Positions 17,121-25,633 of a DNA stretch of 64,000 nt are shown one piece after another. The stretch spans positions 310,001 to 374,000 of the forward strand of contig NZ_AUAS01000006.1 in assembly GCF_000428845.1 (NCBI RefSeq). The letters run 5' to 3'. Source of the DNA: Dyadobacter alkalitolerans DSM 23607 (GTDB taxonomy: Bacteria; Bacteroidota; Bacteroidia; Cytophagales; Spirosomataceae). The notes beneath the pieces are model-generated. The model was not told the DNA's origin. It did not search any database and was given only the letters and a program-made list of their open reading frames with translations. Positions within the stretch are counted from its first letter, which is position 1; each line of letters starts with the position of its first letter. The translations under genes were made by a program, and so were the position numbers.

Positions 17121-18233
17121 TTATTTGCCTGCTAACATGATTTTTGCACCGCCTTTGCGGATGGACTCGTAAACGGCGTCGACTACGATCATATCCTTTA
17201 ATCCTTCGGCTCCGCTTACATTAGGATCAGGCTTGTTGTTGAGGATAATGTCGGCAATGCCATCCATTTGCAATGTCTGGTGCGTGACTATGGGCTGATT
17301 CATCGGGCCATTGTGCGTCCGTCCTTTGATCGGGCCGTAGCTGAATGCGGGGCTTAGTTCCACAAAGCCTTTTTCGCCAATTACATAAAGTCTTTCGTAA
17401 TTATTGAAGTTGTAGGTCGTGCCGCAACTCGCCACCACGCCGCTGGGGAAGCCAAGCTGGAACATGATCGTTTCGTCCACTTCCTTGAATTTCACCGGAT
17501 CGGTTTTCGTTTCCTGCGCCGTCACCCAGATTGGCTCTTCGCCTGTGGCGTAACGTGCTCCGTTCAATGCGTAAATACCAACATCCATCATGGCGCCACC
17601 GCCAGCCAGGGCTTTTTTTAGCCTCCATTGATTCGGATCGCCGGATTTGAAACCCATGTAATTGTTTACATGCATAATCTTGCCCAGCTCGCCCGCCTCG
17701 CGCATGCGGATCAGCTCGCGGGTGTGCGGTTCAAAATGCATGCGGTAACCAATGTAAAATTTCACCCCGGCCTTTTCGCAGGCCGCGATCATTTCGCGGG
17801 TTTGCTTGGCATTATCAGCCACAGGCTTTTCACAAAGAACGTGTTTGCCGGCAGCAGCTATTTGCAGCACGTGCTTATGGTGCAAGGAGTTAGGCGTCGT
17901 AATGTACACGAGATCAATATCCGGATTGTCCTTGACCTTGCTTACCGTGTCGTAGTTATAGGTGTTCTTTTCCGGAATGTTGTATTTCTTTTTCCAGTCT
18001 TCAAGCTTGGCAGGTGTGCCTGAAACGGCTCCCACGAGTGTCGCCATTTTACAGTCTTTCATGGCATCCGCAACGCGCGTTCCATAACTGCCAAGGCCCA
18101 TAATGGCGACGCGTAATTGTTTGTCTGCTTTTGGGCCGGCATAAAGCTCCCGGGCAGCTGCGGGCAGATCGGTCAGCGCGGTTGCACCAATTCCGAGAGT
18201 TAATTTTTGAAGAAAATCGCGACGTGAGTCCAT
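17121..18233 (-). CDS. Gfo/Idh/MocA oxidoreductase with Tat signal
   Basis: 370 residues. The N-terminus MDSRRDFLQKLTLGIGATAL is a twin-arginine signal, so the enzyme is exported folded with its cofactor, as known for glucose-fructose oxidoreductase-type members. The Rossmann motif VAIMGLGSYGTR is at about residues 42-53, and the catalytic-site Lys lies in CEKPVADN. The C-terminal alpha/beta substrate domain includes GGGAMMDVGIYALNGARY. A periplasmic NAD(P)-bound sugar oxidoreductase is the best guess; the substrate is unknown. The GH18 gene follows after 21 bp, suggesting a link to amino-sugar or glycan handling. Confidence 0.88.
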   Translation of the reverse strand: MDSRRDFLQKLTLGIGATALTDLPAAARELYAGPKADKQLRVAIMGLGSYGTRVADAMKDCKMATLVGAVSGTPAKLEDWKKKYNIPEKNTYNYDTVSKVKDNPDIDLVYITTPNSLHHKHVLQIAAAGKHVLCEKPVADNAKQTREMIAACEKAGVKFYIGYRMHFEPHTRELIRMREAGELGKIMHVNNYMGFKSGDPNQWRLKKALAGGGAMMDVGIYALNGARYATGEEPIWVTAQETKTDPVKFKEVDETIMFQLGFPSGVVASCGTTYNFNNYERLYVIGEKGFVELSPAFSYGPIKGRTHNGPMNQPIVTHQTLQMDGIADIILNNKPDPNVSGAEGLKDMIVVDAVYESIRKGGAKIMLAGK

Positions 18234-18327
18234 AGCCAGTTGTTACAGTGTTAAAACAACTGAAAAAGGGAACGAGTAAGAATATCTCCTTATTCCAATG
18301 AATGCTTGTGCATGAGGGGCAGAAAAC

Positions 18328-18354
18328 AAAAAAAGCCTCCGGGTTTCCGGAGGC
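18328..18354 (-). terminator. Strong rho-independent terminator of the small secreted protein gene
   Basis: Arms 18335-18342 and 18347-18354 (GCCTCCGG with CCGGAGGC) pair perfectly around a 4-nt loop and are followed on the minus strand by seven T. It lies 26 bp past the stop of the 18381-18761 gene. Confidence 0.9.
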
Positions 18355-18380
18355 CTAGTGATTTAAGGTTTACGCTTTAA

Positions 18381-18761
18381 TTATTTGACGGTTAAAGAGC
18401 GTTCCAATTTTTGTTCCGAGAGTTCGAAAGATTTGGATTGGATTTCTTTGCCGCTGATGACGTCCAGTTCGTATTTCCCAGCGTCCATTTGGTCCATGTT
18501 CAATGTACGACCGAATTTTTGGTTGTCTTTGCTGACAGTTTCGCGGTAAACAACGTTTCCAGCTTCGTTTTTAAGTAAAATCACTGTGTTGGCGTCGCTG
18601 TTTGCTTTTGAAACCAGGACATTGATCTTGCCGCTTTTAGTTGGGTAAATCCCTGTTCCGAATGTTGAAGCTTTCTTGGTTTCTTTGTCTTCTGCGTTGG
18701 CAGCAAATGAAGATGCGATTAATGCTAAGGCAAATGCGAAGGTTTTGATTGTAGTTTTCAT
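18381..18761 (-). CDS. Small secreted protein (126 aa)
   Basis: 126 residues with a clear signal peptide ending ANA-E (FALALIASSFAANA). The mature part is a small beta-rich, lysine-rich domain: GIYPTKSGKINVLVSK, then ANTVILLKNEAGNVVYRETV, then GKYELDVISGKEIQSKSFEL. This looks like a single immunoglobulin-like or secretion-tail-like fold of about 90 residues, reminiscent of T9SS C-terminal domains or DUF3244, but I cannot assign it. Monocistronic, with a strong terminator and long leader, which suggests high expression. Confidence 0.8.
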   Translation of the reverse strand: MKTTIKTFAFALALIASSFAANAEDKETKKASTFGTGIYPTKSGKINVLVSKANSDANTVILLKNEAGNVVYRETVSKDNQKFGRTLNMDQMDAGKYELDVISGKEIQSKSFELSEQKLERSLTVK

Positions 18762-18984
18762 GGCTTATTTTATTTTTATGGCTAATGTTTTATTTACTTT
18801 TTGTCTCTGAGGACATAACAAAGGTGGCGCAAATTCCGGTACTATGTAATACAAAGTACAGGAGTGGAAACTTTACGTGAATGAGTGGTTTATATCTTTC
18901 ATGAGTAATTAAAAGGTTTTTGAAATTCGGTTCAATGATGATTTGTAAGAGGCATATGTTGCTTCTGAATCTGTTAATAAGTGT

Positions 18985-19022
18985 TAAAAAAAACGGCTCG
19001 CTGCAATGCAGGAGCCGTTTTA
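18985..19022 (-). terminator. Terminator of the catabolic operon
   Basis: Arms 18991-18999 and 19012-19020 (AAACGGCTC with GAGCCGTTT) enclose a 12-nt loop. On the minus strand the stem runs into eight T. It follows the MFS gene by 27 bp and closes the AraC-to-MFS gene group. Confidence 0.85.
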
Positions 19023-19047
19023 GCAAAATTTCAATTAAGAATATGAA

Positions 19048-20289
19048 CTATTCCTTTTCTACGTAATCCATATCCTTTGTAAATGTTTCTTCTAAAAAAT
19101 ATAAGGCTAGCAATGCAACCAGCGACGTGGCCACACCAATGAGCAGAGCACTCTGAATGACGCCGAGGTCCGGTTTGAAGCTGACAAACAATGCAGCCAG
19201 CGGGATCGTAGCGCCTCTTACAAAATTAGGAACAGTTGTCGCCACAGTGGCGCGCAGGTTGGTTCCGAAAAGCTCCGCGGCGATGGTGATAAACAAGGTC
19301 CAGTAACCGTTGCAAAATCCTAACAATGCGCACATCAGATAGAATGTAAACAGGTCGAGCGACGGGATCATCAGATAGCCAATCATCATGGTTAGTGAAA
19401 GAATGATGAACAAGCCGATTACGCGCTTTCTGCTTTTCAGATATTGGCTTAACAAACCACTGAAAATGTCCCCGAAAACTTGTCCGGAAAACGCCAGCAT
19501 AACCGCCTTTCCTGCATTGATTCCTTCAATTCCCTTTGCAGCGCCAAATTCGGGAGAGAATGTGATCAGGATACCGACCACAAACCAGATGGGCAGCCCC
19601 ATCAGGATGGCCATCATATATTTAGCAAAACGCTTCCCATTCGTCAGGATCATCATGACGTTGCCGCGGTCCACAGTTCGCTCCTTAACCTGCTTGAACA
19701 TGCCCGATTCAAATACATTGAACCTCAAAACAAGCAATAGCAAGCCCATTCCACCGCCAACAAAATAGGAAATCCGCCATGCGAACATATCCGCCACGAA
19801 ATACGCGAGGATGGCTCCAAGAACGCCTAATGTTGCCACCAATGTGGTTCCATAACCGCGTATTTCTTTGGGCAAAACTTCAGTAACCAATGTAATCCCG
19901 GCTCCCAGTTCCCCCGCAAGTCCTACACCTGCAATGAAGCGGAGCAGTGCATATTGATCCAGCGAGGTGACAAAACCGTTCCCGATATTGGCAAGCGAAT
20001 ACATGATAATGGATCCGAAAAGCACTGAAAGTCGTCCTTTTTTATCAGCAATGACGCCCCATAGAACGCCACCGATGAGCATTCCGGCCATTTGATAATT
20101 AAGCAGCCGGATGCCTTCGCCGAGTAACTGATCTGCCGGCACATTCAGCGCTTTCAAACTTGGAACGCGCACTACACTGAACAAAAAGAGGTCGTACATA
20201 TCGACCAGATAGCCCAATGCAGCCACAATAACCGGCACTTGAAGCAATTGTGAGAGTAAGGTAGGGCGAGGGGTGGAATGTTCGGACAT
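19048..20289 (-). CDS. MFS transporter (sugar acid / metabolite:H+ symporter type)
   Basis: 413 residues with about 12 hydrophobic segments. The MFS loop 2-3 motif is present as G-V-I-A-D-K-K-G-R, and R-F-I-A-G-V-G-L-A-G-E matches the TM4 signature of the metabolite:H+ symporter branch that carries sialate, shikimate or aromatic acids. Last gene of the operon that begins with the GH88-like hydrolase, 24 bp after the SDR gene. It probably imports the product of that hydrolase or a related uronate or sugar acid; the substrate is inferred from context only. Confidence 0.88.
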   Translation of the reverse strand: MSEHSTPRPTLLSQLLQVPVIVAALGYLVDMYDLFLFSVVRVPSLKALNVPADQLLGEGIRLLNYQMAGMLIGGVLWGVIADKKGRLSVLFGSIIMYSLANIGNGFVTSLDQYALLRFIAGVGLAGELGAGITLVTEVLPKEIRGYGTTLVATLGVLGAILAYFVADMFAWRISYFVGGGMGLLLLVLRFNVFESGMFKQVKERTVDRGNVMMILTNGKRFAKYMMAILMGLPIWFVVGILITFSPEFGAAKGIEGINAGKAVMLAFSGQVFGDIFSGLLSQYLKSRKRVIGLFIILSLTMMIGYLMIPSLDLFTFYLMCALLGFCNGYWTLFITIAAELFGTNLRATVATTVPNFVRGATIPLAALFVSFKPDLGVIQSALLIGVATSLVALLALYFLEETFTKDMDYVEKE

Positions 20290-20313
20290 AAGTGATTTGG
20301 TTTACTTTGAAAG

Positions 20314-21084
20314 CTATAATCTATCAATCAACATTCCGCCATCCACACCAATCACCTGGCCGGTGGAGTAGGGGAAATCACCTCTTGTTAATGATGCCAC
20401 GGCTTTTCCAACATCATCGGGAGTGCCCCAGCGCGGCTGCAATGCAATGCCGCTTTGAAACAGGTTATCGTATTTTTCCTGCACTTTGGAAGTCATATCC
20501 GTGGCGATAATGCCGGGCCGGATCTCAAAAACGGGAATGTTAAACTCAGCCATACGAACAGCAAAAAGCAGATTCGTCATCGCCAGCCCTGATTTTGAAA
20601 TACAATATTCACCCCTGTTCGTAGACGCAACCGTCGCCGAAATGGAAGTCACGAAAATGATCGTCGCTTCAAACGCATGGTTGTTTTGCTTTGCATGTGC
20701 CATTCGTTTTGCAATGGCCTGCGTCAGGAAAAATGGTCCTTCAAGGTTGGTTTGCATAACCTCCTGAAAATTTTCGGGAGTCGTTTCCAGGATATCCAGT
20801 CGTTCCCGCGGAGCAATTCCTGCATTATTTACCAGAATATTAATTTGTCCAAAAACAGAATATGTTTTTTCGATAATAGCTTCGCGATCAGCTGGGTTGG
20901 CGATATTTCCCTGGCAGTAAGCCACTTCCGCACCCAGTTCTCTTAACTCATTCAGGGCTTCTGCTGCGCCCGCTTCGTCACGCACGCCGTTAATGGCGAG
21001 GTTATAGCCTTCGTTGGCAAGGGCTTTGGCGATCCCAAAGCCAATGCCGCGACTTCCGCCAGTGATTAACGCCGTGTTTTTCAT
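20314..21084 (-). CDS. SDR family oxidoreductase (3-ketoacyl-ACP reductase type)
   Basis: 256 residues with the classical short-chain dehydrogenase pattern: [11 protein letters not shown] cofactor loop near the N-terminus, NNAG motif, and catalytic S-x12-Y-x3-K (VTSISAT ... YCISKSG). Databases would call it 3-ketoacyl-ACP reductase, but within this operon a sugar-alcohol or keto-sugar reductase is more likely. Its start overlaps the end of the upstream Gfo/Idh/MocA gene by 4 bp (ATGA), which indicates translational coupling and a shared pathway. Confidence 0.9.
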   Translation of the reverse strand: MKNTALITGGSRGIGFGIAKALANEGYNLAINGVRDEAGAAEALNELRELGAEVAYCQGNIANPADREAIIEKTYSVFGQINILVNNAGIAPRERLDILETTPENFQEVMQTNLEGPFFLTQAIAKRMAHAKQNNHAFEATIIFVTSISATVASTNRGEYCISKSGLAMTNLLFAVRMAEFNIPVFEIRPGIIATDMTSKVQEKYDNLFQSGIALQPRWGTPDDVGKAVASLTRGDFPYSTGQVIGVDGGMLIDRL

Positions 21085-22226
21085 AATTCCTCAATGTTAA
21101 CCCACTGACGTTTTTCCCAGCTTTCAATTCCTTTTTCAGCCAGTTGCACACCGCGTGCCCCTGCTTTCAAATCCCATGGGAATGGCGTGTCTTTTACAAT
21201 GTGTTTCAAAAAAAGCTCCCACTGCGCTTTGAATGCATTGTCGAAAATTTCCTGCTCAGGCACTTTTGCCCAACCTTCAAAAAACGGGATTGGTTGGGGG
21301 ATATCCGGGTTCCAGACTGGCTTTGGCGTGTTTCCGTAATGTTGCGTGTAGCAATCGCGTAGGCCAGCGACTGCGGAACCATGTGTGCCGTCCACTTGCA
21401 ATGTCAGAAGATCGTCGCGGCGGACGCGGACGGTCCAGGATGAGTTGAATTGTGCAATGACGTCATCTTCAAGCTCGAATGTGGCGTAGCAGGCGTCGTC
21501 TGCTGTTGCTTTATAAGGATTGCCGTTTTCATCAATGCGCTCTGGAATGTGCGTGGCGCCGAGGCAGGAAACAGCTTTTACTTTGCCAAAAAGATTATCC
21601 AAAACATAGCGCCAATGGCAAAGCATATCTACAATAATGCCGCCGTCGTCTTCTTTCCGGTAATTCCAGGAAGGACGCTGAGCTGGAATGCTGTGGCCTT
21701 CGAAAACCCAGTAACCAAATTCTCCGCGCACGGAAAGGATTTTTCCAAAGAAACCATTTTCCATTAAGCGCTTCAATTTCAGCATTCCCGGAAGCCAGAG
21801 CTTGTCCTGCACAACGCCGTTTTTCAAGCCGGCTGCCGTGGCAAGTTCATATAATTCAAGCGCTTCTTCGGTCGTTGTGCCTGTTGGTTTTTCACAATAA
21901 ATGTGTTTTCCGGCCAGAATAGCTTTTTTAACAGCAGCGGCCCGGCGGCCAGTAACCTGCGCGTCAAAATAAATCTGATACTGCGGATCGGACATGACAG
22001 AATCAAGATCCGTTGTGTATTTCGCTATTCCCGACTGTTTGCAAAGCGATTGCAGCTTGCTTTCATTGCGGCCTACCAGGATCGGGTCAGGCATAATCAC
22101 CTCATCGGCAGAAAGTTTAACGCCGCCTTGCTCGATAATGGCTTTGATAGACCTTAATAAATGCTGATTCGTTCCCATACGGCCCGTCACGCCGTTCATG
22201 ATAATACCAATGTTATGTGTAGTCAT
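21081..22226 (-). CDS. Gfo/Idh/MocA family oxidoreductase
   Basis: 381 residues, cytoplasmic. The N-terminal Rossmann region starts [17 protein letters not shown], a variant of the usual G-x-G-x-x-G. The conserved E-K-P-T-G ([13 protein letters not shown]) holds the catalytic Lys. The C-terminal domain carries [16 protein letters not shown] with the metal- or substrate-proximal Asp and His. It probably oxidises a sugar or sugar acid with NAD(P). It lies between a TIM-barrel isomerase (9 bp) and an SDR (overlap), an arrangement typical for inositol-, levoglucosan- or rare-sugar-type keto-intermediate pathways. Confidence 0.88.
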   Translation of the reverse strand: MTTHNIGIIMNGVTGRMGTNQHLLRSIKAIIEQGGVKLSADEVIMPDPILVGRNESKLQSLCKQSGIAKYTTDLDSVMSDPQYQIYFDAQVTGRRAAAVKKAILAGKHIYCEKPTGTTTEEALELYELATAAGLKNGVVQDKLWLPGMLKLKRLMENGFFGKILSVRGEFGYWVFEGHSIPAQRPSWNYRKEDDGGIIVDMLCHWRYVLDNLFGKVKAVSCLGATHIPERIDENGNPYKATADDACYATFELEDDVIAQFNSSWTVRVRRDDLLTLQVDGTHGSAVAGLRDCYTQHYGNTPKPVWNPDIPQPIPFFEGWAKVPEQEIFDNAFKAQWELFLKHIVKDTPFPWDLKAGARGVQLAEKGIESWEKRQWVNIEEL

Positions 22227-22235
22227 GTTTTTATT

Positions 22236-23060
22236 TTAAACAGTTTTTAAAAATGCCTCTGTAATTTCTCCCAAAAACAAATGCTGATCCTTGGCCCAGT
22301 GAATGTTGGAGAAAATTTCTACCTCACAAAAGCCTTTGAAACCAGTCGCTTCCACCCATCCGCGGATCTTTTTCAGATCAATGCAGCCTTCGCCCATTAA
22401 CCCGCGATCGTTGAGCAGATCAATGGTGTTGACCTTCCAGTCGCAAACGTGGTAAGCCAGCAAGTTTCTGTTTGCACCGCAGCGTGCGATTTCCTTTTCC
22501 AGGTCGCCGTCCCACCACAAATGATACACATCCACCGCCACGCCCACGTAAGGAGAGTTGAAATATTCGGCCATATCATTAGCCTGCGCCAACGTGTTAA
22601 TCGCTGATCGGTCAGCGGCATACATCGGATGTAAGGGTTCGATGGCCAGCTTTACTTTCAGTTTTTCGGCCAATGGCAAAATGGCTGCAATGCCTTCCTT
22701 GATCTGTTCCCTGGACTTTTCCATGGACTGATCGGGCGATGCGCCGCAAACCAGCACGATCATGGGAGCACCCAAAGCTGCGGCTTCTTCGAGTAACTTC
22801 CGGTTGTGATCAATGGCCTGTGCACGTCCTGCGCTGCTCGTATGAGGGAAAAATCCGCCACGAACGTAAGAGACGATTTCAAGCCCGGCAGACCGGATCA
22901 GCTCTCCGGCACGGTGAGGGCCGATCCGTTCGGTTGCATTCTGCCAGACACTTATTCCTTTGACACCCGCAGCCGCATAATTTTCCACCGCCTCCGAAAG
23001 CTCCCAGGGCTTCGTCGTGATGGTGTGGATGCAGCAACGGTTTAATGTTATATTTTCCAT
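22236..23060 (-). CDS. Sugar phosphate isomerase/epimerase (TIM barrel)
   Basis: 274 residues of the xylose-isomerase-like TIM-barrel family (AP endonuclease 2 fold). Metal-ligand type residues are recognisable in KLAIEPLHPMY (Glu), GVAVDVYHLWWDGD (Asp and His) and GFCEVEIFSN (Glu), the usual E-D-H-E set of hexulose or inosose epimerases/dehydratases. Cytoplasmic. It sits 6 bp after the GH88-like gene and 9 bp before the dehydrogenase, consistent with isomerising or dehydrating the keto-sugar made in this pathway. Confidence 0.87.
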   Translation of the reverse strand: MENITLNRCCIHTITTKPWELSEAVENYAAAGVKGISVWQNATERIGPHRAGELIRSAGLEIVSYVRGGFFPHTSSAGRAQAIDHNRKLLEEAAALGAPMIVLVCGASPDQSMEKSREQIKEGIAAILPLAEKLKVKLAIEPLHPMYAADRSAINTLAQANDMAEYFNSPYVGVAVDVYHLWWDGDLEKEIARCGANRNLLAYHVCDWKVNTIDLLNDRGLMGEGCIDLKKIRGWVEATGFKGFCEVEIFSNIHWAKDQHLFLGEITEAFLKTV

Positions 23061-23066
23061 TTTTGA

Positions 23067-24449
23067 TTACTTAACAGCGCCCAGATAAGTGTAGTAAGGC
23101 AAGTTTTTATTAATGCGGTCTACATACAGCGCCACTTCGCGGGCATGGTAATCGCCCCACATACTGGATTCGCCGCAAGGGATTTTCTGTCCAGCCGGAA
23201 TGTTGTCCCATCCATTCGGACGGTGGTAGATCGAATGCAGGATCAAGCCCTGATGCGTTGGGTCGGTTGATAAATAAGGTTCTGCAAACAGCGAATCCAA
23301 TGCCGTTAAGCCTGCCTGCCAGTATTTGTTTCCCTGTTCCGTTTCGCCCTTATCATTCAGATATTTTCCCAAACGAAGCAAACCTTGCGCGCCTATGGCA
23401 GCCGCGGAGCTGTCTATAGGCTCAAATTCATTGTAAGGATCGGAAGTTCTGGACGTGTAATCGCCTAATTTATAAAGATGCGGCGCGCCGGTGTCCCAGT
23501 AAGGAATGCCGTCGGAAGCAGTATTGTCAATGTAGAAGTCGCAGGTGGCTTGGGCACCCTTTAAATATATTTTCTCGATTTCTGCTCTGCCGCCCAGTTG
23601 CGCCAGTTCGTCGTCAGAAAAGCTGGAAAGCGATTCCAATTGTTCTGCAAAACCCGCCATGGCCCACGCAAGTCCGCGTGTCCAGGTGGTGAAACCAGAG
23701 AAACCTTGCTGGGAATTGGGGCAGCGGTAATTGCCGTCGTTGGTGTTAAAAACGCTTTCATGTGCCGTGCGGCCCCAAATGTCATAACTATCACGGCCTT
23801 CACCATAGTAAACGGCATATTTGGCAGTGGCGATAGAATGCAATGTGCCGCGTTCGAGCAGGCTTGTTTTAACATCATTTTCACCCATTAAGCTATGCCC
23901 TAGTAAGTGCGAAACCATCAGCGCACGCACCGAACGTATCGTATCTACAAATAGAGAGTGCGGGCCATTAAAGGAATGGATAAAACCTTGTCCGTCTTTT
24001 GTCGTCGTCCATCTTTTGGCTTGGACTGCGCCGGATATTTTCAGGGCGATCTCGTAAAAGTTGCGTTCCCACTCGTTTTCTTCAATGCGGCCTTCGTTCA
24101 TCAATCTTAATAAGTTGCCGTAGGTGCTCACATTATTGAAACCATGGTCATGCACCCCGAAATGGCCAACATGCGAAGCCATGCTGCTTACCGTGTTTTT
24201 ACGGGCACTTTCTAAAAACTGCGTTTCGCCCGTTGCATCGAACTGCAAAACCTCCGCGCCATATTGGAAACCTTGTGTCCATTCCGTCCAGCCGCGCAAT
24301 GTGTATTTGCCATTGACTGTGAAAACGGGCGTTCCTTTTGAATTGTCGTATTCCCGGGAAATAAGGTTGATTTTCTCGGCGGAAAGCTGCCAGAGCTTGT
24401 CTATTTTAGGCTGAAGCGAAGCGGCGGTAAGATCGTTGCGAATCTGCAT
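23067..24449 (-). CDS. GH88-like unsaturated uronyl hydrolase family protein
   Basis: 460 residues, no signal peptide, so apparently cytoplasmic. It shows the (alpha/alpha)6-barrel pattern of GH88: HDHGFNNVSTYG (equivalent of the HDxGF active-site loop), FIHSFNGPHSLFVDTIRS with the likely catalytic Asp, and GFTTWTRGLAWAMAGF matching the S/T-W-x-R-G-x-A-W family signature. GH88 enzymes hydrate the 4,5-unsaturated uronic acid left by polysaccharide lyases. First structural gene of the operon, behind a good promoter. A related GH105-like or other alpha/alpha-barrel activity is possible. Confidence 0.78.
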   Translation of the reverse strand: MQIRNDLTAASLQPKIDKLWQLSAEKINLISREYDNSKGTPVFTVNGKYTLRGWTEWTQGFQYGAEVLQFDATGETQFLESARKNTVSSMASHVGHFGVHDHGFNNVSTYGNLLRLMNEGRIEENEWERNFYEIALKISGAVQAKRWTTTKDGQGFIHSFNGPHSLFVDTIRSVRALMVSHLLGHSLMGENDVKTSLLERGTLHSIATAKYAVYYGEGRDSYDIWGRTAHESVFNTNDGNYRCPNSQQGFSGFTTWTRGLAWAMAGFAEQLESLSSFSDDELAQLGGRAEIEKIYLKGAQATCDFYIDNTASDGIPYWDTGAPHLYKLGDYTSRTSDPYNEFEPIDSSAAAIGAQGLLRLGKYLNDKGETEQGNKYWQAGLTALDSLFAEPYLSTDPTHQGLILHSIYHRPNGWDNIPAGQKIPCGESSMWGDYHAREVALYVDRINKNLPYYTYLGAVK

Positions 24450-24495
24450 AGTGGATATCGATAGTATTATTTAGCCATTTTATTTTTGGATAATA

Positions 24496-24527
24496 CAAAG
24501 ATATCCGCCCATTCAGGTGGGGGCAAG
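24496..24527 (-). promoter_or_regulatory. Promoter of the GH88-to-MFS operon
   Basis: On the minus strand 24503-24496 reads TATCTTTG (exact TAnnTTTG), and CTTG lies 20 nt upstream as a 3-of-4 match to TTTG. The distance to the ATG at 24449 is 46 nt. It lies between the AraC gene and the operon, so the operon can be controlled separately from its regulator. Confidence 0.6.
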
Positions 24528-24541
24528 GTACATTTTTGCTA

Positions 24542-25465
24542 TTAAATGGTACTTTTCCGAACATGGTCGCGATACTCGTTGGGCGTGAGTCCGGTTTTCT
24601 TTTTAAAGATCCGGCTGAAATAGGAAGGATCGTCCATGTGAATGTGGTAACCTATTTCCTTGCTGCTCAGGTTGGTAAATACAAGCAGCCTTTTGGCTTC
24701 CAATAGCAGTTTGTCCAGAATGTATTCCTGTGAAGGCGTACCGAGATATTTTTTAATGATCTTGCTTAAATAGTCCGGCGAAACAGAAAGTTCCAGCGCA
24801 TACTGCTGAACCTCATGCATTTGGCGGAAATTTTTCTCAACCAACTCCTGAAACCTTCCCACCAGCTCCGGAACCGTTTGCACGGCTGATTCGGCGGGTT
24901 GAATGTTCTTAGGAGCCAGGAAAGCGCATTTCTGTAACATCAGGCCCAGGTATTTCCCAATCATCGTCTGATCCGTTTCGGAGGTCAGGTGATCCGAAAC
25001 CATGTTTTCCAGAATGTTATGAAAATAGCGTTTCTCAGTTTCCGAGAGTGTAATGATGGGCTGACGGCGCGCGGGCTGGAAAAACGGGAGCTGTGAAAGC
25101 GATGGGCTTACGGGGTTATAAAAAGTGTAAAAATCTTCCGAAAAGGCAACAATGTAACCTTGGAATGAGGTTGAGAATGTGAGCAAATGCACTTGTCCGG
25201 GCGTTAAAAAATGCAATCCGGCTCCCTGAATGTTGTAAGAATGGAAGTCGATTTCGTGAAAGCCAGCGCCTTCTTCAATAAAAAGGATCTCATAGTAAGT
25301 GTGACGATGCGGTGTGTCGGTAGGTAAGGGCGTAATGGGCAGGGAAACAGGTGATTCCTTAAATTTTCCTTCGCTGTTTTTGAAACGAAAAATCTTTAAT
25401 GCAGGAACCTGGCTGGGCGTTTTGGGTAAAGAATGTACAGGAATTGCATCGGGAACGAAAGCCAT
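24542..25465 (-). CDS. AraC family transcriptional regulator
   Basis: 307 residues. The N-terminal part is a cupin-type sensor (HRHTYYEILFIEEGAGFHEIDFHSY; GAGLHFLTPGQVHLL), and the C-terminal 100 residues are the double helix-turn-helix of AraC (VQQYALELSVSPDYLSKIIKKYLG; SSKEIGYHIHMDDPSYFSRIFKKKTGLTPNEYR). It is encoded directly upstream of the GH88-to-MFS operon on the same strand, 92 bp away with the operon promoter in between. It therefore most likely activates that operon in response to the imported sugar or uronate. Confidence 0.92.
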   Translation of the reverse strand: MAFVPDAIPVHSLPKTPSQVPALKIFRFKNSEGKFKESPVSLPITPLPTDTPHRHTYYEILFIEEGAGFHEIDFHSYNIQGAGLHFLTPGQVHLLTFSTSFQGYIVAFSEDFYTFYNPVSPSLSQLPFFQPARRQPIITLSETEKRYFHNILENMVSDHLTSETDQTMIGKYLGLMLQKCAFLAPKNIQPAESAVQTVPELVGRFQELVEKNFRQMHEVQQYALELSVSPDYLSKIIKKYLGTPSQEYILDKLLLEAKRLLVFTNLSSKEIGYHIHMDDPSYFSRIFKKKTGLTPNEYRDHVRKSTI

Positions 25466-25633
25466 GGACTATGATTTTGCTGACTTAATAACCTTCACAA
25501 AAGCCGGAAAACCAAGAGAACTACCACCTTACCGACAATAATGCCAAAATTTTTAATCCCCGGGTGACATTTTTTACTTTTACATTGTTGGTCAATAACA
25601 CAGTCAGAAACTTTGTCAATTTAATTTCAGCAG

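Noticed and set aside
18790..19026. 78-codon minus-strand frame between the small secreted protein and the MFS gene
   Set aside because: It runs through the terminator at 18985-19022, lacks protein-like composition, and is explained by the leader of the 18381 gene and the operon end.
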